Assembly: GCA_003344405.1 (NCBI GenBank)
Contig: NOWV01000018.1
Location: forward strand, 248,001 to 312,000
Direction of reading: 5' to 3'
DNA length: 64,000 nt
Origin: Trichoplax sp. H2
Lineage: Eukaryota; Placozoa; Uniplacotomia; Trichoplacea
The position numbers were made by a program, and so were the translations under genes. Shown here piece by piece: positions 1-13,000 of the stretch. Each line of letters begins with the position of its first letter. Position 1 is the first letter of the stretch. The notes under the pieces are model-generated. The model saw only the letters and a program-made list of their open reading frames with translations. It was not told the origin of the DNA and made no database searches.

Positions 1-72
1 AAAATAATTTTCTTTGGGTTGATGTGTCTATTTGTGGTGCTGTTATGACTAACATTTGTATGATTGCTTCAG

Positions 73-932
73 TTACCTAGCTTAGGACACATTCCACGCT
101 TTTTTCAAAGCATGAGTTCTAGAAATGATGCCATACCTAAAGCTTCTGTCACTGTTGTGCACACGATTACCTCTAGTGATGTAAGTCAGATGATTAATTT
201 TATTAGTAATACGAAATACGGTGTAAGGAAGATTCATATTTGATTATTTTTGTGTAATAAATTAACAGATTTGTATTAGAGCTATGACGGAGACCGAATG
301 CATTGGTTCAGTTATGGTTGCAATGAAGAAAAGACCCGACATCATAGGGCTAGCTTGTGAGGCGTATTATAATATGTTTGAACACAAGGAAAGCGCTTTT
401 GTTCAACAGGTTTGGAAAGAACGATTAGACATTATTATCGTCTGTAGCGCTTTCTTATTGTAATTTAATAATACTGCATAGGCCCTCAAAGCAGAAGTTG
501 TACCATATTTACTGAGCTTACTAGATTGCGGCTTAGAAACTGTTCCGAACGCTGCTTCAACAAAGGCTCAGATTGTCAAAGCCCTCAAAGCTATGGCAAT
601 GGATTTACAACACGGAGAACAGGTATAGTAAAAACTACTGGTAGCTAATGTTTCCTTAGAAATTCTTATTGTACAGAATCGGCTAACCTGAGTTCGTGTG
701 CGAATGTTTCATAACTTAGATTGCCGCTATACTGGAACAGTCATCAGTTTGGGCGTCTTACAAAGATCAAAAGCATGATCTTTTTATTCAAGATACGAAT
801 ATTGCTGGTTACTTAACTGGACCAGTTGGCACAGCGGGATATTTGACTGCAGGTCCTGCTCATAGTTCTAACTTACCTGATGCACCTCCGCCACTTCAAA
901 ATTCTTCAATTCATCAAGAAGATGATGATTGA
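73..932 (+). CDS. DNAJC13: DNAJC13 / RME-8 endosomal J-domain protein, C-terminal end (partial)
   Basis: Four exons are visible: 73-180, 269-409, 482-622 and 720-932 (TGA at 930-932), all phase 0 with GT...AG introns; the rest of the gene lies to the left. The spliced product is the last 200 residues. It starts [14 protein letters not shown] and carries [44 protein letters not shown] and [17 protein letters not shown], and ends in a proline-rich then acidic tail. I recognise these as the conserved C-terminus of DNAJC13, including the [10 protein letters not shown] and GYLTGP...GYLTAG signatures. Family knowledge: a very large armadillo-like protein with a central J domain, acting with Hsc70 on early endosomes in clathrin and retromer-linked sorting. 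The J domain is outside the window. Identity is confident; only the left extent is unknown. Confidence 0.93.
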
Positions 933-3900
933 TTATGAAATACAGTTATGAACTAGGAGCTATATTTACAAGTACTCTATTAGATAGATACTCTTGAATC
1001 AGTGATAAATTGTACAGTAAATTTAGGGTAACGAGATAATTTACTCGCGTTTGATCTCGGATAATTTCTAAAGATCTTTTGTAAGGTTAATCAATTTTAT
1101 ATCAGTGAATTTAAAACAAATCAAATGCTCCTTATTTGCAATTATTTCTCTATTAAAAATCTTGATGATGTGATTTTATGTCAACTATAAACAGCGAATT
1201 TTACCAGATTTTTTACCGTCGTATTGTTCAATACAATATACAGTTGGCGTTCAATCTTAAAGTCCTTGGTGATGTGGTTTAAATGATTTTGTACAAGCGT
1301 ATAGTGAACAGTATTACGTTAGTGCTCTTCAATCTATTAGATTTGCTTTTCCAAGTTAAAATCACAATTTGTAACAACACTTTCTGTCCATAAAATTTAT
1401 GCAAAATTCTTATACGATAAACAGCATTGAGTCTATCCTAGAAAAATTTTGTCAGCTGTAATTGCCTACTGCGTTTATTCTTTCATTAGTCTATGAGTCT
1501 CGGTATAGTATGGATTCCTTGAAAACTAGTAAAATTTATCTTGTTGTACGTGTATTATCACCGAATAAACTAATAAACTTATCATAATTAATGAGATCAA
1601 TTAAAATAGTACAGTAGTCTGCTCACTTGTGAAATTATACTAAAGAAATAAAATTTATCATTTAAGATGTCTGCGAGTGTATAATATCCGACACTAGTAA
1701 ATTACTACCAGTAATTACTGTATATAATAATCTTAAAAGTACAGTATGCGTATTACCTGGTCAGCATTGGTATAGAGCATCATTGCTGACGATTATATAT
1801 ATGTAGTTATAATACTAATACAAGTATACTGTAATGATGTAGTTTCAGATAATCATGCAACTAGCGTTTCCAGCTTTCTAATTTGTTATACAGCATGCAG
1901 TATAGCTTTGAAATACGGATGTTTGGCTTAATTTGTATTTTAACGTTATTTAGCATCTCGAACCAGTTGCATGCTTCCATTCATAGCTCATGGCATAATC
2001 GTAGCTATTCTACAGGTCAAAAGCGTACTATTGCTTAGACTTTGAAAGTAATTATGCAAAGATTCGGTATTAATATCATTTGATTTCGGAATTTGTTCAA
2101 GTTGCGGTATTTGAACACTCTTTGAATATTGATTGTCTTTGATGGATGCCATTCATACACATAATATTAGTACCCCTTCCTTAGGCTATAAATATCAAGT
2201 GCAGTAATTACAGTCTTTTTAAGTTAACGGAAGTATGGAAACAACCATTTATTGCATTTATACTTAAAAGGTAGAGTTTAATTGCTTTTGATAGATACCT
2301 TGATATCAATAACTTCTTGAGCGAAAGGTGTGAAATAGAACTGTTCTACCGCCTCTCTGTGTGCCTAGAGCATGCTTGTGATTTTCCGCTATATCTCAAA
2401 AATCACCTCTTTGCTCTAAGATCTCTCTTGTATCTCACTGAAAATCAAGTCATCAAATCTCAGCAAACATTCCCACCCCGTTATATTACTGGTAGCAAGC
2501 AGATTGTTATTATATAAAGATTCGAAAATACCAGTTTGATCGTTCTAGATGAATGCCTTAGCGTTAGAAACTCTACCTTGTGATATGGATATTAAGTAAT
2601 TACTGTCCTACCGAAATCTGTAAACAGAAAATTGTTATACTGTATAGAGAGAGAGAGAGATGAAGATAGTAGTTTGATAGTTCTTGATAGATAGCATGGA
2701 ATGGGATCAATAAATCCTTTCTTGGCCTGTAGCTGTATCTATATCGTAACATTTGATCATGTCTCGTAAATAATTTGTATGGGAAGGAAATGTTTCTGTC
2801 TGCTGTTTTGTTGTATTGATAGGTGGTTATTTTTAAAACATGACAAGATAGCTATTTATCTACGTATCATATGTATCGAAACAGTAGTAAAAATTTATTA
2901 TTGAGCTTCTGTAGTTGAAATGCTATTCATTCAAATAGCACTGGCTCTATCTTTGGAAATACGCTGATACTTGTTATATTATACTTTGTTTCGTTCTTCT
3001 GACAGATATTTGCAGTTCACTCACAGATTATTTCACTAAATTAATTTATCTAAGCATCATGAATCTTCGATATCACGTTGAGCTGGCTGTCAAGATAAAT
3101 GCTAATTTTACTAAAGGTTATTTTTCTCTGGTGTTTTTTTCGTAAATTTGTAAAAGAATGAATGTGATCGATAATTGCCTTACCATGCATCTAACGCGAG
3201 ATGTTCGTACGATCTTTCCAGTGAATTACTACGAGCAAAAAGTCTGTCGTTTGTTTAAAAAATTTAATTATAGCTTACAAGCAAAGCCAAATGTACTACA
3301 GTCTTAAATTGATCTTTAAATCCTAGGTGATACAGTATCATAGGACGCTATCATCTATTGTACGCGTATTATTATTAGCCTAAGGTGCATGCTAATTGAA
3401 TCAGATTTTTTATTTTTTCCGTCTATATCTGATGCATTCGTAGCCCTTTGAACGAGTTTATCAGTATATTCCAATCTACATCATTTAGTTTGATAAAGCG
3501 AAGTTGCTAGTCCAATTTGTTAACAGATTTCATGATAGGGTTTCCCTTAAAGTTAGTTCGTTCATCCTTCTTCTAATGTTATAATAGTTAAAGTACAATC
3601 GCTCTACTCTAGACTCTAGAGTCATAAGAGGCACGAGTCTATCTGAACGGTGCTCTATTTCCTGTTTACTTTTGTATGAATGACTACTTCTACTATAGCT
3701 TGTAAATGATATAGAATTTAAACTGTAATCAACTGGTGATCAGATACGATTTCTATCTGCATAAAATTGACGTACTCGTATCATTACGCATTCAGATTTC
3801 TCTATCAATAAACAAGCTTAGAATAGCCAATTGCTGTGTTGCAACAAGATTGCTATATTCGTACGTGTAGCCAATATATTCGGTGAATTGAATGACTATA

Positions 3901-6900
3901 GAAGGAAAGAAGGGAAATTTACAGTTATTCCATTCGATTTACGTAAGATATGAGTAACACAACGATATCCGTAATTAGAACGATGATATAATTCTTGGTC
4001 ATAATTTGCTTTCTCTACAATAAGCACAAACATGCCTCCATTGATACTTTCTAATGTACAAACAAATATTCTACAATAGCTAAACGGGCATACTTGTATA
4101 TTTTCATCATCATTTTACTTCAGGCTTCTGGTAATATACAGTACATGGTCTCATTGCAACTGTAGACTACGTTTGGTACAGCATTTACTTACTGTAGGTA
4201 CTACGGCGCTGACCATTTATTTGTCGATATTCCTTCATGATTGTTGATTGATAACACGTTAAATCTTAATCTTATTGGCCACAAAGATTATACGATAAAG
4301 TTCTACTTATTGGCTACAGCATTTTATCTGATCTAAAGCAAATCATTGCAGAGTGGGTATGCAGGATACTGTACTGTACGAAATGGAACTTTATCTTATC
4401 ATTCATTTCAAATCTTGATTAATTATTGCGATATTTCCTAGAGTATTGTTAGATCAAGAAGGACAAAAATAACAACAATTAATCTATCGATGGTGATATG
4501 AATTATCATCACCGTAAGTATTTTAGTACAGTACGTATTTAGTAGTTGATAAAGATGCTATGCATGAGGTTGATAGAATAAGAATGCGCCTATTCTGCTC
4601 GTTGTTAGCATACTCTACTCTTAAACTGAGTAGCAAAGATGGACAATAACAACAACAATAAATAATCGGCCTTAATATCCTACTTAGAGCTAGTCCTTGA
4701 CTGATATCATTTATTTCAATATCAATATGAGTATAGTGCAATATCTTTTTTGCTCTATGGATTTATCTATGTTGACAGCAGATTGTTGATTACTACTGCA
4801 GGGTAGTAGAGTATTAGTCTACACATACGATGATGTTAATGATGAAATTAACACCAAGAAGCAGCAACAACAGTTTACCCTCCGTCCTCATTCATCTCAC
4901 ACCTATTCGTGTGAAAGATGAGTCATGAACTTATGAAAAATTAATTTTCAAAAAGTCCCTAGATGAGTTATGCCAGTGTATATGCAAAGATACATAAACA
5001 TTAGAGTTAGGACTATTCGCATAAGTATTTATTCAGAGCAGGAAGCAGCTACTAGATCGCTATAGAATACGTAATCTATTGTCATAATTGAATGGTAAAT
5101 TAACTCCCAAAGGCTATTTTCTACGTAAGGATATCCTGCTGTCTACTACTTATGGACAGTAGACTACTATTATATTGGCATCTCCAATAGGGGCTAGGCG
5201 GCACGAACTTTGCACCAAATTCTTATGCAAATAGGAAAAACAGTACAGTATAGTGTACGCTATACGCTTATAACTCAGCAGCAATAGTGTGGTTAGTTAT
5301 TACAGTGCTTACGGTATAAAAGCATTATCCTGTTCCTATATATTACAGTAGTTCTAGCCAGATTGCATTAATTTAATTACGTTGAGGAAGAAGGTACCCC
5401 GTTTATATAGCAAATAGCTTTGGCTAATTTGAATTTGGATTCATCATAGTGATCAAAGGAAAGAAAGACAGTCGTCACAATATCGACCATTACTAGTGTA
5501 AAAAAAATCAATTGTAGCTAGCTACCCCTATGAGAGCGATATCTTGACGGTACATCTAATACTGGTAAGTACTGAGCTCAATCTTATAAAGTACTCTATC
5601 AAAAACTGCTTAATGATGCAAAAATAAATACTACTGCTAATGCTAAAGGATGTTATCTAGTGGACGTTGATTGCAATCGCGTTTTTCAATTCATGGAGAT
5701 TAAATTAATGGATGGTGGGATCGTCACTTTTTAATTAGAGGTAGCAAATGGTGACTGACTATTACCTTGATTACGATAAATGGTTGTAGAGAAAGTTATT
5801 ACGAAATAAATGAAGTTGTAATCAATTGGCAAAAAACCCCCTAAAATACAGTACGCGTATATAATTGTAATTAATTGTTGGATCGTCAAATGGAAATTTC
5901 GCAACCGGCATTAACCTCCGTCAAGGCAGATAGTATGGCCTGTCTTTGACCATCATTTTATTTTTGATTTCTATCTCTTGCACGATTTTGCATCTTACAG
6001 TAACTTGCAAACGCCGGAAAAATGATTGACATTGATCCAATGGCTGCCATTTTCAAACTACTTCTGAAGAGTAACGTTAATATTTTGGCAAGGAAAGTAG
6101 TGCTTTATTTTAGACGCCCATACGAGATGTTGACTTTACGACTCAAAAGGGATACTAGGCCTACGTACAGTTATAATGTGATGATTATTTTGGCGAATTA
6201 TAAAGTACAGTACAGTGAAGTAATCTGATAGGACTGAAATGGTGATTAGGCGTTTTCTGCCACCCTTACACACTGCAGTCAGTTTTTTATTTAATTATAT
6301 ATTATTCACCAGTTAATTAACGACGTGTGTTCAAGATCTATGTACAGTACTCTGTTCGCCAACTACAGTAAGTTATGATTTGTAATCACAGACACATGCC
6401 ATGAAGATTTAATCAGCACTTACTGCAGATTTTCTTTAGAAGAGAATATTCATTTGAGCGAGTTTATCGCTCAAGTTTACTCTAATCTGGCACGGGTTTT
6501 AGCTTTCATGATGTCTTTTAAAAAGTCTAGTGCGATCAGAATATTGTTCCATTTTAACTATGTCTGTGCCCCCTCGTGATTATTTCGCATTGAATAACGT
6601 AAAGCGATCAAGTGATCATATTTGCCTTTTTATGACAAGTTTGCTTTGCTAAATCACCACTTAGCTGATTTTACTGGATTCTACGTACTGTAATGTAGGT
6701 TATATTGATTTTAAGCTGCTGGGCTTAATTAATATTTTGTAGCTCAACTCTTTAGCAGTGTACATGTTAAACTAGTAAACGTAATCTTATGACAACTTGC
6801 ATACAATGAACTTTTACATTATTAAAAACGGAATATAATAAGCAATTGTGTTCATGTTTACCGATGCTTACGAAGACGTATAATCCATTCTCCAATCAAT

Positions 6901-7083
6901 AACCTGATTATTATATTATTCCGCTCTTAAAATGGTAATTAATTGCTCGCTACCCTAGCATAATGCATACATGTTACACGTATTAATAGTCCGATAGTGT
7001 CCATGGATGGACTTTAACTCGTATGGTCATTCTAATGGAATCCCAAGAGATTCACCTTTTCTACGCATAAAAAACATTAAAAA
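933..7083. other. Intergenic stretch between DNAJC13 and supervillin
   Basis: About 6 kb of AT-rich DNA with only short, chance-like reading frames. Candidate poly(A) signals for DNAJC13 lie near 1563 (AATAAA). A (GA)8 microsatellite sits at about 2646-2661. Isolated GTACAGTA/TACTGTAC words occur (for example near 4370, 5240, 6205 and 6345). Supervillin 5' untranslated exons and its promoter may lie here, but I cannot place them. Confidence 0.5.
2646..2661. repeat. GA dinucleotide microsatellite
   Basis: A short uninterrupted (GA)8 run in intergenic DNA. It is too short to suggest a function. Confidence 0.8.
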
Positions 7084-10000
7084 ATGTCCGTGCCTGCTGT
7101 GACTGAAATTATAGCAGATATAGAAAATGATGTAGTAACTGCTGAAATGATATTGTATAAAGGAGAAAAGTGTGAACACGAGGTACTTTAGTGCTTTATG
7201 CAAGTTTGCACTTAGTTTAGGTCAGTTATAATTTGAGAAAATTTCTATACCCAATGAGCTTAGAATCCATTTTACAATGTAAACGAATATAAGATGAAAT
7301 CTATTCTATATGTACATTATACAAGTCATGTTTGCTGTCTTCTTTATCAAAGTAAATATTATTCTATTGATTATGATTAGTTCTGTACAGTGTACATGAA
7401 CTTGCTTGTATTGTAATTTAAATTCTTGTATTTTGGAAGAATTGTACGCTTCGACAACGCTGACATGTAGTCAAGTTTATTATTGATGAAGGGCGCATCC
7501 TAAAATTTAAAATTTATTGCTTTCTATGCGGCATATTGAACATTTTGGTTGAATAATATCTATCTACAGGTCCTGTTTTATTTCATCAAATGATCAATCA
7601 GCCATAGTTAACCTTGTAGTGCAAGCTTTCGACTAATATACTGTAATTTAAGGGCAGTTAAATGCTACTGTAGTGATGATAATGATTATTCAGCAAGTGT
7701 GGTAATAACCATACATGTAAATGTCCTATTAAGTTATTCAACGGGGCATTTTTAATTCATTTCCTTAATCGATATTTCTATTAGTAATCTAAATCAGGAT
7801 TGGTTGAACTATACGTTAATGATAATCGAATACACCTTACCATGTATCATTGACAAACATTGAATGGAGCTGCAAGGCATGTTCAAAATATTACTTATAG
7901 CAGATAGTATCATGAAACCCTGATACCCCTGATATTGCTGACTTGGAAGCGGAAAGGAAAGAGTTTGAGATTTGCATTTCAGTTCTGGCCACAAAACGCA
8001 CTTGATTCAAGTAGTCATTTGAAGTTCAAGATTTACAATATAGTTCATAATTGAATTTCTATAATTGGAGGGGATTGTACATTACACATTATATGCGTTC
8101 TACAAATTCCAGTCTACAGTACAATAACTTTGAGCCTAGTGTCGCTGTTGAATATACTACATCGTAGCCATAGATGATAATAAAAGCTTCTTGCTCACCC
8201 AATTTTTATTATCTTTCCTTTTCCACTACTGTAGGTCGGTATCATGGATGATAATAATGATGATAAATTCGATACGCGCGCCGAGCTCGAACGCAGACGT
8301 CAAGAGCAATTCAGAAGAAGTAAAAGCTGTGGTTTGCCGGTATGTTGTCAACAGGTTTAGATTGTGTCAACAATATTGGTTTTATATTTTTATTGAGTAG
8401 AGCATTTGCAATGGGAGGTATACTGATGAATGTGCAGTACATTCATACGGATCAATATTATATTCCAAAATTTCATAACGACTTATTACTACCCATTCTC
8501 ACACCCGCTCTTTCAACAGGTATAAGCCACTAGTACGTATAAATGTACTCGTAAAAAAATGGCATCAACATTCAAATGATGTGTGCATAGTTTCCAGAAA
8601 TAAGCTAAGATTAATTGCAATTGAGGCTTTAGAAAACGATGCAATAGCACGAAATTCATTTTGAAAAAAAGTTTTAAACATTTCGTAATTATAGGTTCAT
8701 GAACATGAAATACTACTAGTAGGTGTGATTCCATGGGTTTACTGAGGCCATTTGTTAATAAATGTTAATAAAGAAACATTCTACATGCCGAGAAGTTCAT
8801 ACGAGTATCATATCCTAGACATGGACGCATAAACATGAAATACTACTAGTAGATGTGATTCCACGGCTTTACTAAGGCCATTTGTTAATAAATGTAAATA
8901 AAAGAAACATTTTACATGCCGATACGTTCATGCGAGTATGATATCCTAGACATGGACGCATAAGCATGAAATACTATTAGTAGATGTGATTCTACGGCTT
9001 TGCTGAGGCCATTTTGCTAAGAAGTGCTAATAAAAGTACAGTGTCAATACTACTGTAATATGATAATAATGAGTCACTGGCGTTTTACAAACCATGATCG
9101 GAAATTGAATACTGTTGTTGAATGATATTGAGTAAAACTTGTGGCACGGTAGATGTATTTGAGCTACGTTGGTGTTTTCGATCATTTAAAATTATAATGA
9201 ATAATAATTATTGTTAGGCCTGTCAAGCAACGGTATGAAGACTTGTGCTAGGTTCGCCTATTTGGGTCGTTGAGGGCCATAGGAATTGGAGATCGCTGCG
9301 CCACTGAAAGGCCATGACTCTTGGAATAAGATTGATACTCGATCTACATTAGTTCAGTAGTTGGATTATAGTAGTTTCTCGAAGGGCTGCAGTCTTGTAC
9401 TTTAAATTTGGGGGATCGGTAATGGTTCATTATATATATATATATTGTATTAACTAATCAAGTCATTATCAATTTCTACCCATAAACTGGTCAGATATGT
9501 AAGATTCGTTTACCGTAGATAAACTGATGGAAGACTTGAGTTTAAATTGCATTTTTTGAGTCTACACTACGTAGGAGTATTTCATAAGCACGGCATGCCA
9601 TCTATTCATTCAAGTCCATACGCCATGCTAGTAAGAGGGACTACTCCAAGAAAGGAGTTTCCTCCATAACCGCATCGACAATACACGAAGGGGGTCAAGA
9701 TGACCAATAACCTTCCTTAAATAACTGACGTTGTCTATAGCGAATAAATGCATCCAAATTACTGATTTCCAACTCTTTCTACCTATGTATTTTATCGTGC
9801 AATGGCTACCTATAGCCTATACTTTCAAATTGAATCCATCTGTTATTCCTGCAGACATGTTGGATTGCAAGCCATTTCTCCAACTGTCATGTCGGTCGGT
9901 ATAAGACGAGTGTTGCTATTATTTATATAGCTCGGGTGGTATTGTTTGAACACCGGCTAGTAAAACGTCATCGCATGGCTTTTTGTTGATTTTCTTCCTA

Positions 10001-13000
10001 TTGGCTGTCGTTATTGTCAATAGTATATCGTATACACTCAATAGCGTACCATAAAACACTATAGCATGAGCCATTACCATGGGCTTATTTCTCATTGAAA
10101 TTCATCTTAGAAGCACCCTTTTAAAAAAATAAAAAAAAATAGCTTGCAGTCAATACAAGTTTTCTATCCTCCATTTCATTAGCCATTAGTTTATTCTTGG
10201 GCTTATCCTACCTGTATTTTTTTTTACAATCCTTTTACCTCAGCTACGCCTGTTGAGAAGGTATCGGAAGTAAGTGTTTATGCCTAGTGATTTTAGCCAA
10301 TACCATGTTGATGTTTAGATTAGATTGTTATTTCTACAAATTTAGCACATTTCATCAGTTCGGTATGAATAAATAGTTTAGACACGGTTAGGATAATATT
10401 GGAGGCAACTGGAAAGATGGATAGTAGAGTAGACTAGGCAATGGATGGTGTAGTCGATCAGGGTTAAATAGTTGAAATGGTTTGCCTGTAGTTATTGAAA
10501 GTTGCAATCCAATCGATTGACTTGGTACTTTTCCTGACTGCACACTGTGCAGTAGGCATTTGACCAACTGGATGCTAGTGTTGTTTGTATGGACATGAAA
10601 ATATTGCCTGATAAACTATTCAATCTTGCAATGTACAGTAGAATGAAGATCAGACCTCAATTTGAATGTTTCTCCTCCTTTTTCATACCCTTTTCCAGTC
10701 AAAATTTCCTTCTTCTCTATCAACAGTTTCTCATACTCTATTCCTATGCAGTATTCTACCCTTCGTTACTGATTTTTGTTATGCTATTCGATCATATTAA
10801 CTGCTAGTGTTGATTGTATATATGTACGTGCATGTCAGAATAGATTGCTTGACCAACCATTGAATCTTACTGTGCAGCTGGCAATATAGAATGATGGACT
10901 ACTTACAGTACTCAATTCACTAGTCCTGGTAAAATAATGGTGGTCAGACCTCAATTTGAATTTTCTCTTCCCTTTTTCATGCTATTTTTCAGTCAAAATT
11001 TCCTTCTTCTCTGTGAAATTTCTCATTCCTATACTGTATTCTACCCTTCTTTACTCATTTTATGATGATATTCGATCATATTAACTGCTAGTGTTGATTG
11101 TATATATGTATGTGCATGTCAGAATAAGTTGTTTGACGAACCATTAAATCTTACAGTGCAGCAGGCAATATAGAATGATGGACTACTTACAGTACTCAAT
11201 TCACTAGTCCTGGTAAAATAATGGTGGTCAGACCTCAATTTGAATTTTCTCTTCCCTTTTTCAGCCAAACTTTGCTTCTTCCCTATCAAAAGTTTCTCAT
11301 TCTCTATTCCTATGCAGTATTCTACCCTTCTTTACTCATTTTGTTATGACATTCGATCATATTAACTGCTAGTGTTGATTGGATATACGTACGTGCATGT
11401 CAGAATAAGTTGTTTGACGAACCATTAAATCTTACAGTGCAGCAGGCAATATAGAATGATGGACTACTTACAGCACTCAATTCACTAGTCCTTGGTAAAA
11501 TAATGATGGTCAGACCTCAATTTGAATTTTCTCTTGCCTTTTTCAGTCAAACTTTGCTTCTTCCCTATCAAAAGTTTCTCATTCTCTATTCCTATGCAGC
11601 ATTCTACCCTTCGTTACTGATTCTTGTTATGATATTTTAAATGCTAGTGTTGATTGTACAGTATATCTATATAGTTATACAAAATATATTGTAAGTGCTT
11701 GTCAGAATAAGTTGCCTGACGAACCATTGAATCTTACAGTGCAGCAGGCAATGTAGAATGATGGTCTACGTACATTACTTAATTCACTAGTCCTGGTAAA
11801 ATAATGGTGGTCAGACCTCAATTTGAATTTTCTCCTCCCTTTTTCATTCTATTTTTCAGTCGAATTTCTCATTCTCTATTCCTATGCTGTGCACTACCCT
11901 TCGTTAGCGGTTATTATGGACTATAACTACAGTACAGTATTATATTATTAAACACATCAACTGCTAGTGTTGATGTACGCGTATGGACCTAAGAATATTG
12001 CCCAACAAAGCATATTCAATTTTGCAGACTGCAATGGTCGTCAGACCTAAATTTGAATTTTTTTCTTCCTTTTTTTATGCCCTTTTACAGTGAAAATTTC
12101 CTTCTTCTGTATGAAAAATTTCTTATACTCTATTCCTATGCTGTATTCTACCCGTCGTTAATTGTTATTATTATTATTATTCAATCACGTTAACCTACTA
12201 AAAACGACAGGACTATTTTTTTTAATCGATCAAGCATTTTGTTTCCACCTCTCGCTCCTTTTTTCAATGAAACGGCTATTCTTGTGTGAGGATTTAATAA
12301 GTCTATTTCTATAGGAATGGCGAATGTCATAATGGCAGCTAATGAAGCTTAGTTTATCTACTTAAAATCGGGAAATTTCAATACAGTGCTATTCTATTAA
12401 TGTAAAGTGATTGCCAAAATTGACAAAAAACACAATATTCAATTCTACAAACAAATTCATTGAGTCATACATACAGTTTAATCTATAGCTAGCCAACAAT
12501 ACGATTGGAATAATACGCAATTATGGTGCTAGCCTTACTGCTATTATTGCATAGAAACAGACATTGTTGGTTAGTGTTAAACGGAAGCTTGAACGCGCAA
12601 TAACTTAATTGAATTAATGTAATCTCGAACGGAAATGATTTTACACCTAACCATAGTGTATCTAGAGTTTAATTCTTAAAGAAAAACATAGAAAAATCGC
12701 CTTCAAATAATAATTGAATTGCTATTATATTCAAGCAGCTCATAACGATTTAATCTCATGTAGGAAAACTATCCTCTGCAAAAAGAGGCAGCTGTAGAGA
12801 ATAATTTAAATTCAAAGAAGAAAATAACACGATTTGACAAGAAACCAATTTTAAAGAGTCGTAAGAGTTTACCGGCTTTTAGGTTGCAAGACTCATCCGA
12901 GAATCGGGACTCTACTACTGACAATAATAATAATAATAACAATAATAATCAAAGCAAAATCTCTCGTCTCTTTAATGTTACGTTAAAATCACCGACTGAT

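Larger units (their letters stand above)
8340..12763 (+). other. Large supervillin intron 2, repeat-filled
   Basis: This 4.4-kb gap between the ELERRRQEQF exon and the long charged exon is far larger than the other introns in the 3' part of the gene (about 70-600 bp). It holds a three-copy 130-bp repeat and a six-copy array of about 280 bp. Phase 0 joins exon 2 directly to exon 3, so no extra exon is required, although one could exist. A short (AT)n run lies near 9430. Confidence 0.6.

Noticed and set aside
2317-2517. 66-codon open frame in intergenic DNA
   Set aside because: Short, no signature, no splice sites or conserved start; expected by chance.
9230-9330. Possible tRNA (GGTTCG-like box B)
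   Set aside because: No matching box A, acceptor stem or cloverleaf could be drawn.
8701-12180. CRISPR-like repeat array
   Set aside because: The units are long, contiguous tandem repeats without regular spacers, in a eukaryotic intron.
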